A stretch of 64,000 nt of DNA. It comes from Paenibacillus illinoisensis NBRC 15959. Its GTDB lineage: Bacteria > Bacillota > Bacilli > Paenibacillales > Paenibacillaceae. Location of the stretch: assembly GCF_004000925.1 (NCBI RefSeq), contig NZ_BIME01000013.1:62001-126000 (forward strand). Reading direction: 5' to 3'. Of the stretch, positions 9,222 to 16,679 are shown one piece after another. Position 1 is the first letter of the stretch; each line of letters starts with the position of its first letter. The notes beneath the pieces are model-generated. The model was not told where the DNA came from and made no database searches. It was given only the letters and a program-made list of their open reading frames with translations. The translations under genes and the position numbers were made by a program.

Positions 9222-10949
9222 TTATCTGAGCAAGTTGGTTTTGGCAAGCTCGATCAATTCATCGCCACGCCCGTTGAGCACCGCCTTCATCATCCACAAC
9301 GTGAACCCTTCTGCCTGTTTTATATTAATCTTAGGAGGTAAAGACAGCTCCTGACGATTCACAACAGCATCGATCAGGACAGGCCCATCATGTTGAAGTG
9401 CACGTTCCACCGCTCCCTCCAGTTCTGCGGGGTCTTCCACACGAATACCTTCCATGCCCATCGCTTGTGCAACCATGGCGAAATTGGGATTCACGAGTTC
9501 GGTACCAGATTCTAGGAATCCTGCCGCTTTCATCTCCAGCTCCACAAAGCTCAGCGCACCGTTGTTGAACACGACCACTTTGACCGGAAGATTATGCTGT
9601 TTGAGCGTCAGCAGGTCCCCCATTAACATCGCAAGCCCGCCATCTCCGGACAGTGAGATCACTTGTCTTCCCGGATTCGCTACCTGTGCACCTATCGCCT
9701 GTGGAAGTGCATTTGCCATGGTACCGTGATTGAATGAACCCAGTAATCTTCGGTTACTGCTCATCTCCAGGTAGCGTGCAGCCCATACCGTAGGTGTACC
9801 TACATCACAGGTGAAAATGGCATTCTCCCCAGCAGCATCGCTGATTACTTTGGTTAGATACTGCGGATGAATCGGTTTCTTTCCAGGTTTACCGACAGCA
9901 AGTTCATCCAGCTCCTTACGTACCTTCAGATAGTGGTCCACACTTTTACGCAGATGTTTGTCATGATGCTCGTGCGTCAGTAAAGGCATCAAAGCCTCAA
10001 TGGTCGATTTGACATCTCCGCACAACCCATAGTCCAGCTTCGTACGCCGACCAAGATGGGATGACTGTATATCGACCTGAAGCACGATTGCATCCTCCGG
10101 ATAGAATTGACGATAGGGGAAATCTGTTCCAAGCATTAACAAAACATCACAGTCCATCATGGCATGATAACCGGATGAGTATCCGATCAAGCCGGTCAAG
10201 CCGACTGAATAGGGATTGTCGTACTCCAGATACTCCTTACCACGCAAAGCGATAACCATTGGGGATTTCAGACGATCACACAGCTGCATGAGAGATTCCC
10301 GCGCACCAGCACATCCGGCACCACAGAGCAATGTGATTTTTTTGTCCTGATTCAGGTAATCGGCCAATTTCCGCAATTCCTGCTCAGAAGGGTGAACAAC
10401 AGGCTGTGTCACATGGTAAACATGCTCGGGGACAGGCAGATTCGCTGCCTCAAGACCTGCCACGTCGCCTGGAAGAACAATGACGGATACGCCTGAACGC
10501 GAGACCGCAGTTTGTAGCGCCATCGTAACCGATCGAGGCATTTGCTTGGCAGTCGTAATGACCTCGCAATAATGACTGCATTCCTGGAAGAGATATTCCG
10601 GGTGAGTCGATTGAAAATAATCGCTTCCGATCTCATCACTAGGAATATGAGCAGCAAGAGCAAGTACAGGCACACGGTTTCGGTGACAATCGTACAAGCC
10701 GTTAATCAGATGCATGTTTCCTGGCCCGCTGCTGCCAGCACAGACTGCGATACTTCCACTGACCTGCGAATCAGCTCCAGCGGCAAATGCAGCTACCTCT
10801 TCATGACGAACATGAATCCATTCGATTTTACCCGACCGCCGGATGGAATCCAGTACGGCATTCAGAGAATCACCCACGATGCCATATATTCGTTTAATTC
10901 CTGCATTTAATAATGCTTCTACCAGTACATCTGCGATTGTTTTTTTCAT
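9222..10949 (-). CDS. Thiamine-pyrophosphate enzyme, pyruvate oxidase type (YdaP/PoxB-like)
   Basis: A 575-residue TPP-dependent enzyme with the three-domain POX/acetolactate synthase fold. The N-terminal domain carries the HEE glutamate (about 50-51) that activates the cofactor. The central domain follows, and the C-terminal domain carries the TPP/metal motif starting SGDGG and ending in NN. The overall pattern (GIVGDSLNAVLD near the start, SSGPGNMHLINGLYD near 73-87) is typical of PoxB/SpxB-type pyruvate oxidases, which oxidise pyruvate to acetate or acetyl phosphate using FAD. The exact product cannot be decided by eye. The gene starts with ATG behind GGAGA and is transcribed alone. Bacillus subtilis YdaP is the nearest family member I recognise. 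Confidence 0.85.
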   Translation of the reverse strand: MKKTIADVLVEALLNAGIKRIYGIVGDSLNAVLDSIRRSGKIEWIHVRHEEVAAFAAGADSQVSGSIAVCAGSSGPGNMHLINGLYDCHRNRVPVLALAAHIPSDEIGSDYFQSTHPEYLFQECSHYCEVITTAKQMPRSVTMALQTAVSRSGVSVIVLPGDVAGLEAANLPVPEHVYHVTQPVVHPSEQELRKLADYLNQDKKITLLCGAGCAGARESLMQLCDRLKSPMVIALRGKEYLEYDNPYSVGLTGLIGYSSGYHAMMDCDVLLMLGTDFPYRQFYPEDAIVLQVDIQSSHLGRRTKLDYGLCGDVKSTIEALMPLLTHEHHDKHLRKSVDHYLKVRKELDELAVGKPGKKPIHPQYLTKVISDAAGENAIFTCDVGTPTVWAARYLEMSSNRRLLGSFNHGTMANALPQAIGAQVANPGRQVISLSGDGGLAMLMGDLLTLKQHNLPVKVVVFNNGALSFVELEMKAAGFLESGTELVNPNFAMVAQAMGMEGIRVEDPAELEGAVERALQHDGPVLIDAVVNRQELSLPPKINIKQAEGFTLWMMKAVLNGRGDELIELAKTNLLR

Positions 10950-11067
10950 AGCTGGTCTCCTTTAATCGCTTATTTTGAGTTATGTTTCCACCCGGTTAAT
11001 ATACCTATTCTAATACCCCAATCTTTCGAAAACCGAATCAAAATCATATGTATTTTTGGATATATAA

Positions 11068-11121
11068 AACAAAACACCCCTATGCCATTCCGTCTACACG
11101 GAGCTAGATAGGGGTGTTTCA
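11068..11121 (-). terminator. Terminator of the downstream SDR gene
   Basis: A 12-base-pair perfect stem joins AAACACCCCTAT (11072-11083) and ATAGGGGTGTTT (11108-11119). On the minus strand it is followed by TTGTTTTAT. It lies about 70 bases past the SDR stop. Confidence 0.85.
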
Positions 11122-11190
11122 ATCATTCTTTTCAAACAAGATATAAATATATAAGTGTTTCAATTAACACATCTTTAACACATCTTCAAA

Positions 11191-11958
11191 TTAAATAGCT
11201 GGCATCACGTTGCCGCCATTGACCGGGATATAGGCACCTGTAATAAAAGAGGACAGATCCGATGCCAAAAAGGCTACCGCATTGGCAATCTCCTGATCTT
11301 CACCCCTGCGTTTCAAAGGAACTGTACGCGTGTAACCCTCATCATGTCCAGGCTCGCTGTTACGATCACGATCGCTTATCGTCCAGCCTGGAGCGACTTG
11401 GTTGACGGTAATTTGATACTCTCCCACTTCCTTGGCAAGAACCCGATACAGTCCATCCATCCCACGTTTCCCAGCGGTATATGCCGATTGTGTCTCAAAG
11501 TTCTGCATGGCACATTCCGTGTTAATGCCGATAAAACGACCACCTCTAGCTTCCTTCATGTACGGAATGAATGCCTTGGCGAGATACACACTTTGCAGCA
11601 CACAAGATTCGAACTGGCTGATGTAGTCTTCGGGAGATTGTTCGAGCACCGTGGTCCATTCATATTGAATAACTGCATTAGCCACCACAATGTCAACTCC
11701 AGCGACGCCAAGACCAGCCTGAATCTGATCCCGCATTTGCGTAGCCGTTTCCTGTTTCGTGATATCTCCCTGCACGATAACTGCCTGTCTACCACCAGCC
11801 TCAATCTCTTGCTTAAGTTCGAGAGCTTTCGTTTCATTGTTTATGTAATGCAGCGCAAGATTGGCACCACAACGAGCCAGCGTACGGGCGATGACTCTCC
11901 CGAGTTGTCCAGTGGAGCCAGTGACCAGCGCGGTCTTGCCTGTAAGATCCAATTGCAT
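11191..11958 (-). CDS. SDR family oxidoreductase with a Thr in the catalytic Ser position
   Basis: A 255-residue short-chain dehydrogenase. The cofactor loop TGSTGQLG is at residues 13-20 and the YTAGK catalytic motif is present. Two features depart from the norm. The NNAG segment is replaced by ANAV, and the residue 13 positions before the catalytic tyrosine, normally serine, is threonine (INTEC). Threonine can support catalysis in some SDRs, so activity is still plausible. The C-terminal GAYIPVNGG fits the family. Function is unknown. A terminator follows; upstream there is a 116-base gap to the Dabb gene on the same strand. Confidence 0.85.
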   Translation of the reverse strand: MQLDLTGKTALVTGSTGQLGRVIARTLARCGANLALHYINNETKALELKQEIEAGGRQAVIVQGDITKQETATQMRDQIQAGLGVAGVDIVVANAVIQYEWTTVLEQSPEDYISQFESCVLQSVYLAKAFIPYMKEARGGRFIGINTECAMQNFETQSAYTAGKRGMDGLYRVLAKEVGEYQITVNQVAPGWTISDRDRNSEPGHDEGYTRTVPLKRRGEDQEIANAVAFLASDLSSFITGAYIPVNGGNVMPAI

Positions 11959-12074
11959 GGCGACAGCACCTCTCTGGTTCTATATCAATGAATGAAAACA
12001 CTGCAAATGCAGCATGATGAACTAAAACGGTTTCGAAACGTGTCATTCCCTGACCTAGTAATTAAAGGCTTATA

Positions 12075-12380
12075 TCATATTCCGTGATTAATCAGATCAA
12101 TTTCCTGAAAACGACTAACTTCCTTCTCCCAACGTTCCTCCACGTATTTGCGGTGAACCGGGTGCTCATTGTAAGCATCATAAGCTGCTTGATCGGCGAA
12201 AACCATTGAGAAACTGTAGTCAAACTCATTTTTGGCGCTTACCTGACGCAGTACCTGAAAGTTCTCCACGCCCGGAATGACTGCAAGTGCATCCGCACTT
12301 TCCTTCAGAAAAGCTTCTGCCTCTGCTGTATCCTTGCCAGCGTAAAGTGTAAACGTAACCATATGTGTAATACTACTCAT
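12075..12380 (-). CDS. Dabb-family (stress-responsive alpha/beta barrel) protein
   Basis: A small protein of about 101 residues with the Dabb fold pattern: ITHMVTFTL at the N-terminus, a central FQVLRQV strand, then FDYSFSMVFADQAAYDAYNEHPVH. Dabb proteins form dimeric ferredoxin-like barrels; most bacterial members have no known role. An upstream in-frame ATG at 12413 would add 11 residues, but the ATG at 12380 sits just behind GGAGGAGGAAA and is preferred. The protein is probably cytoplasmic. It shares strand with the SDR gene downstream but has a separate gap of 116 bases. Confidence 0.82.
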   Translation of the reverse strand: MSSITHMVTFTLYAGKDTAEAEAFLKESADALAVIPGVENFQVLRQVSAKNEFDYSFSMVFADQAAYDAYNEHPVHRKYVEERWEKEVSRFQEIDLINHGI

Positions 12381-12512
12381 CTCTATTTCCTCCTCCAATA
12401 TGATTTCACTCATGTCCTAGTTTACCTCTGAATGATATGTAAGCGCAATCCTTAATCAAATTTGTCAGCGTTTGGAGCCTTGGTAGAGCTGCAAATATGA
12501 TGTTTAAGACAT

Positions 12513-12543
12513 AGAAAAACCCCGGAAACGAATTCCCGAGGTT
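12513..12543 (-). terminator. Terminator of rpmE2 with a UUCG loop
   Basis: On the minus strand an 11-base-pair stem (12543-12533 with 12528-12518, two G-U pairs) closes a UUCG tetraloop and is followed by a short T run. It lies 23 bases past the rpmE2 stop. Confidence 0.85.
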
Positions 12544-12565
12544 GATCTTGTCATCTATGGACAAA

Positions 12566-12817
12566 CTAGTTTTTGAGGTTGTATTTACGGTTGAACTTGT
12601 CAACACGACCACCGATGTCCACGTTTCTTTGTTTACCAGTGAAGAAAGGGTGGGATGCGGAGCTAGTGTCCACACGGATTACAGGGTAAGTGTTACCATC
12701 TTCCCATTCCATTGTCTCGTTCGAGAATTTAGTCGAAGAGCTCAGGAATTTGTAATCAGCACTTGCATCGTAAAAAATAACCGTTTGTGTCTTTGGATGG
12801 ATATCAGCTTTTGGCAT
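12566..12817 (-). CDS. rpmE2: 50S ribosomal protein L31 type B
   Basis: An 83-residue L31 of the type B class. It has the family pattern KADIHPKTQTVIFYD near the start, SHPFFTGKQ in the middle and a C-terminal GRVDKFNRKY. It lacks the CxxC zinc ligands of type A L31, so it does not bind zinc. In B. subtilis the equivalent protein is made under zinc limitation through Zur and replaces the zinc-containing form. No convincing Zur box is visible upstream here, so this copy may not be Zur-controlled. It is followed by a strong terminator. The start ATG lies behind AAAGGAGTG. Confidence 0.93.
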   Translation of the reverse strand: MPKADIHPKTQTVIFYDASADYKFLSSSTKFSNETMEWEDGNTYPVIRVDTSSASHPFFTGKQRNVDIGGRVDKFNRKYNLKN

Positions 12818-12959
12818 AATCTATTTACACTCCTTTAAATGGGTACTTCCTTGAATAGAACTAAATTTTATTATACTCTTTTTTTGGACAAAGTACCAGC
12901 AGGATTTGAAGAAACGATAAATATTTACCTATTCGCCACAATCTGCACCTGATCTCGTT

Positions 12960-13226
12960 CTAAGTTATTCCCTTCTCCAGTACATCCAGCATGTACTCCA
13001 GAGCCTCCAATTCATCTCTTCCTCGCGTCTGCAATCTGACTATACTCCCATGACGAATCGGAAGAAGCGCCATACCAAGCAGGCTTTTGACATCTACACG
13101 ATGCTCATGCTCAGACTCAACAAACGACAATGAAATATCCGAGGCAAAACGTGACGCTTGAGAAGATATAGACATCAGATCATCCCGGTGAAAATCAGAG
13201 TGAATCGTAAATTCATGTGTTCTCAC
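12960..13226 (-). CDS. HPr-like PTS domain protein with an altered phosphorylation loop
   Basis: An 88-residue protein aligning with HPr along its length. The regulatory serine region is conserved (VDVKSLLGM, Ser48, matching HPr Ser46). The position of HPr His15 is a histidine (His13), but the usual HARPA loop reads HRDDL, so the conserved arginine needed for phosphotransfer is lost. There is also a four-residue insertion before the serine loop. This suggests a regulatory HPr paralogue, by analogy with Crh, and not a PTS carrier; that is inference. The gene stands alone between rpmE2 and the xylan operon. Its start lies behind AAAGGAA. Confidence 0.75.
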   Translation of the reverse strand: MRTHEFTIHSDFHRDDLMSISSQASRFASDISLSFVESEHEHRVDVKSLLGMALLPIRHGSIVRLQTRGRDELEALEYMLDVLEKGIT

Positions 13227-13350
13227 AACCTTCAGTTCCTTTCGCTAAGTAGCTTACCAACCAGAGTGGTTTGTATCCATTTATATATTAAAATCTTCAT
13301 GAATTATACCATGTTATGGGAGCTTGTATAATCATTTATTTAGTAAAAAT

Positions 13351-13380
13351 GAAAAAAAGAAGTCCCTGAATCGGGACTTC
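13351..13380 (-). terminator. Terminator of the xylan operon
   Basis: The stem GAAGTCCC (13359-13366) / GGGACTTC (13373-13380) has an A run at 13352-13358, which reads as a T run on the minus strand. It lies directly after the alcohol dehydrogenase stop at 13393. Confidence 0.85.
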
Positions 13381-13392
13381 CTGAGTAGAGAA

Positions 13393-14460
13393 TTACATGC
13401 CGTTGGGATAGACCATCACTTTCAGACTGCCGCTCTTATTGTGAAGCGCCCGTTCCATCGCTTGTTGAGTTTCTTCCAATGAATAACGATCAGTGATCAA
13501 GGACAATACATCGTGCTGACCGGAGCTCAGGAACTCAATTCCCGCTGGATAGGTGTTGGCATAGCGGAATATTCCATATATATCAACCTCATTATCGGCG
13601 ATAAAAGGAACATTCAGTGCAATCTCATCCTGTGCCGGCAGGCCCACAATGGCAAGTTTGCCTCCCCGCCGCAGTGAATACAATGCAGATTGGAGCGCTT
13701 TGGGATTCCCTGCAGTTTCCCAAGCCGTATCCACACCGATTCCATTCGTTAACTCTCGAATGACCGTCTGTGCATCCTCGTTTCTCACATTGATCGTATG
13801 CGTGGCTCCCATACGCCGAGCAGCTTCAAGTCGAACTTCCTCCAGGTCCGTAACGATAATTTTGTCGACTCCAAAAGATTTTGCAGCAGCGACAGCCATC
13901 AGTCCTACAGGTCCCATGCCCATGATCGCCAGCGTGGTTCCTGGAGCAAGTTTACTTCGACGCGCAGCGTGAATACCTACCGAAAAAGGCTCGTTCATGG
14001 CAGCTTCCTCAAAGGACAGATGATCCGGGATTGGAAAAACCATATCCTCACGAATGGTCATGTATTGTACAAATGCACCATCCACAGGCGGCGTAGCAAG
14101 GAATTGTACATCTGGACACAGATTATAGCGTCCTTCCTTACATGCCACGCAGCGTCCACAAGTAACGCCTGGTTCGATGGCAACCCGGTCACCCGCTTTC
14201 AAGCGCGATACGTTCGAGCCCACAGCAGCTACAATACCTGCACATTCATGCCCCAGAATAATGGGCTTTTCCACTACAAATCTGCCGATTCTTCCGTGTT
14301 CAAAATAATGCACATCCGACCCGCACACGCCCACTGCCATGACCTGAATCAGAACTTCGTCCTCGGCAGGCTTCGGTACAGCCTGTTCTTCGATGATGAT
14401 ACGTCCTGGTTCAGTCATTACAGCTGCTTTCATAGTCTGGGGTAATTGATGCTGTCCCAT
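13393..14460 (-). CDS. Zinc-dependent alcohol dehydrogenase, sorbitol/xylitol dehydrogenase type
   Basis: A 355-residue medium-chain dehydrogenase. The catalytic zinc ligands are Cys46 (GVCGSD), His71 and Glu72 (GHE). A structural zinc site is present as four cysteines at 101, 104, 107 and 115. The Rossmann segment GMGPVGLMA follows. The pattern fits the polyol dehydrogenase branch (sorbitol, xylitol, L-iditol) acting with NAD. Its place as third gene after a xylosidase and an alpha-glucuronidase suggests a pentose- or uronate-derived polyol or keto-acid substrate, which is inference. The start at 14460 has GAGGAGG upstream, 77 bases after the glucuronidase stop. Confidence 0.87.
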   Translation of the reverse strand: MGQHQLPQTMKAAVMTEPGRIIIEEQAVPKPAEDEVLIQVMAVGVCGSDVHYFEHGRIGRFVVEKPIILGHECAGIVAAVGSNVSRLKAGDRVAIEPGVTCGRCVACKEGRYNLCPDVQFLATPPVDGAFVQYMTIREDMVFPIPDHLSFEEAAMNEPFSVGIHAARRSKLAPGTTLAIMGMGPVGLMAVAAAKSFGVDKIIVTDLEEVRLEAARRMGATHTINVRNEDAQTVIRELTNGIGVDTAWETAGNPKALQSALYSLRRGGKLAIVGLPAQDEIALNVPFIADNEVDIYGIFRYANTYPAGIEFLSSGQHDVLSLITDRYSLEETQQAMERALHNKSGSLKVMVYPNGM

Positions 14461-14537
14461 TGGGTTTTCGCCTCCTCTTGGTTGTCAATGCTGCTCTTTC
14501 ATTCAATAAAACAAGGTGTGTGTAGCAGAGTTCTCTA

Positions 14538-16679
14538 TTAATAAATAGTTCGTCCCTGCTCATCCTCAATACCACTCTTGCGATAGAAGTACGTATTAAT
14601 CATGTCCCGCCATTCCTTGGCATGCTCGGCCTGATTGTCCTGACGCAAAGCTACGGTTTCGAAAATTTCCGGGTCCACTTTACCTTCGAGCTTTCTCCAG
14701 GTTTCCGCTAAAGCCTGCGCCTGTTCCGCACCCTTGAAGTGTGTATCATAAATGTGCTGAATGACGGCCTTGCCAGAATGCAGCACATGCGTATAAGGAA
14801 CATGGTGGAAGAATAACAGCAGCTCATCCGGACAGGTCGTGACATTTTCATATCGTTCCGCATTTTCAGTATGATACTGCGATGTATAACCTGTACCGCT
14901 CTGTACGGTCCGATCTACTCCAATGCCCTTACAATCTGCGAAGTGATACGTTCCCCACTTGGAATATTCATAACCGTCCACATTGGGGCCATAATGATGA
15001 TCCGGATTAACCATCCAGCCTACTCCGAGCGGTGCCGTATAATTTTCATAGATGTCCAGAGAGTCCAGAAGCATGCCAGAGATCAGACGAACAACCTCTT
15101 CGTCGTGCCCAAACGTGAGTCTAACCCATTCGTCAGCAATCTCTTCCGAAGACAGTTCGGGATTCCAGGCGAGTCTACCATAACCGTACAAATTGGCCTG
15201 AGCAAGTGGATGTCCTGTCCAGGATGCATCTGCACCAATATTCGAAACAGCGGCAAAACCGCTATGAGGTCTGTTGTACAGGGAACCATCCGCAATACGT
15301 TTAACTTCCGATCCTTGTCCCTTCGCATAGGTGTCGAAATCCAATACTTCTTTCCACTGTGGAATCAGATAACACAAATGCCGCTGCTGACCTGTATATT
15401 CCTGTGTGATCTGAAATTCGAGTACCTGATTGGTCTTATCCATCGCTCCGAACAGCGGAGATACAGCTTCCCTGACCTGAAAATCCATCGGACCATTTTT
15501 GATCTGCAAAATGACGTTATCTGCAAACCGGCCATCCAAAGGCTTAAAGTGGTCATAAGCAGCACGCGCACGGTCTGTGGAGCGATCACGCCAGTCCTGC
15601 TTGCAGTTGTAGACGAAACAGCGCCAAATAACCAATCCACCAAATGGACGAAGTGCTTCAGCTAGCATGTTCGCCCCGTCTGCGTGATCCCGATTGTACG
15701 TAAATGGACCTGGTCGATTTTCGGAATCCGCTTTGATCAGGTAACCACCAAAGTCAGGGATGGCCGCATACACTTTGGCAGTCTGAATCTTCCACCATTC
15801 TCGTACTTGCTCATCCAGGGGATCTGCGGTAAGCAATCCGCCGATCTCCATTGGGCTTGCGTAGTTGGCGCTTAAGTAAAGTCGGATGCCGTACACTCTG
15901 AATGCAGAGGCCACACGAGCTACATCACTCAGAAAGCGTTCTGTCAGAAACAATGTTTCGCGCTGATGCACGTTGACATTGTTGATGGAGATGGCATTGA
16001 TGCCAGTCGAAGCGAGCAATCGTGCATAATCCCGAATGCGTACGATATCTTGCGTGAATTCTCCATTTTCATAAAAGATGGATTTACCGGCATATCCGCG
16101 TTCAATGCTTCCATCCACGTTATCCCATTGATTAATCATCCGCAGCGCATTCCGCGGCTGCTCAATCACATGACTCCATTTATTCGGGGATGTATCCGCC
16201 TCACTTGAACTCCCCTGTGCCAGTACCAGCTCTCTGAGCAAATGGAATGTACCATACAGTACACCTTGAGGTGTCTCAGCACCAATGAAGAGTCTGGCTA
16301 GTTCCTCGTCTTCACGGATGACGAAGCCTTCACCTTGAACAGCGGCACGTTCACTCTCGCTGAACGCCTCTGCAAGAAGTGAATTGCCTGCCCACGTACC
16401 AATCCAGATACCAGGATCATGGGAAGCCTGTTTATCCGTAAGGTCGGTACCGGATAAGACTGTTATTGGTTTATCACCGAACAATCTCTCCAATCCTAGT
16501 GTAAGCTCCTCCAGAGCTGTAGCAATGACCTCATGCTTCTCTATTGTATTTATACGTTTCACCCAAGCAGGAACAGTCTGACTTGTAGTACCCTTACGAC
16601 TGTATTCACCAGAGAGATATCCAAGCCACGCATCATACTGCGGGCCAGCTAAGTTTTGTTGAACGATTGAACGATTCAT
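14538..16679 (-). CDS. aguA: Alpha-glucuronidase, GH67
   Basis: A 713-residue GH67 alpha-glucuronidase, which removes (4-O-methyl-)glucuronic acid from the non-reducing end of xylo-oligosaccharides. The family's catalytic acid is expected in GYLIKADSENRPGP and the catalytic base pair in KPLDGRFADN and QVREAVSPLFG; all three segments are present. No signal peptide is visible, in line with intracellular GH67 enzymes that act on imported aldotetraouronic acid. Length is close to the usual 680-700. The start ATG overlaps the stop of the xylosidase gene by four bases (ATGA), giving tight coupling. Confidence 0.95.
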   Translation of the reverse strand: MNRSIVQQNLAGPQYDAWLGYLSGEYSRKGTTSQTVPAWVKRINTIEKHEVIATALEELTLGLERLFGDKPITVLSGTDLTDKQASHDPGIWIGTWAGNSLLAEAFSESERAAVQGEGFVIREDEELARLFIGAETPQGVLYGTFHLLRELVLAQGSSSEADTSPNKWSHVIEQPRNALRMINQWDNVDGSIERGYAGKSIFYENGEFTQDIVRIRDYARLLASTGINAISINNVNVHQRETLFLTERFLSDVARVASAFRVYGIRLYLSANYASPMEIGGLLTADPLDEQVREWWKIQTAKVYAAIPDFGGYLIKADSENRPGPFTYNRDHADGANMLAEALRPFGGLVIWRCFVYNCKQDWRDRSTDRARAAYDHFKPLDGRFADNVILQIKNGPMDFQVREAVSPLFGAMDKTNQVLEFQITQEYTGQQRHLCYLIPQWKEVLDFDTYAKGQGSEVKRIADGSLYNRPHSGFAAVSNIGADASWTGHPLAQANLYGYGRLAWNPELSSEEIADEWVRLTFGHDEEVVRLISGMLLDSLDIYENYTAPLGVGWMVNPDHHYGPNVDGYEYSKWGTYHFADCKGIGVDRTVQSGTGYTSQYHTENAERYENVTTCPDELLLFFHHVPYTHVLHSGKAVIQHIYDTHFKGAEQAQALAETWRKLEGKVDPEIFETVALRQDNQAEHAKEWRDMINTYFYRKSGIEDEQGRTIY

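Noticed and set aside
10975..11040. Possible SigB-type promoter before the pyruvate oxidase-like gene
   Set aside because: GGTTTT and GGGTAT are present but the spacer is about ten bases, too short.
12406..12675. 89-codon minus-strand frame overlapping rpmE2
   Set aside because: It is out of frame with rpmE2, spans the rpmE2 terminator, and has no ribosome binding site.
12914..12937. AT-rich sequence resembling a Zur box before rpmE2
   Set aside because: Only a GTAAATATT half matches; the TCGTAA/TTACGA arms are absent, so Zur control of rpmE2 cannot be claimed.
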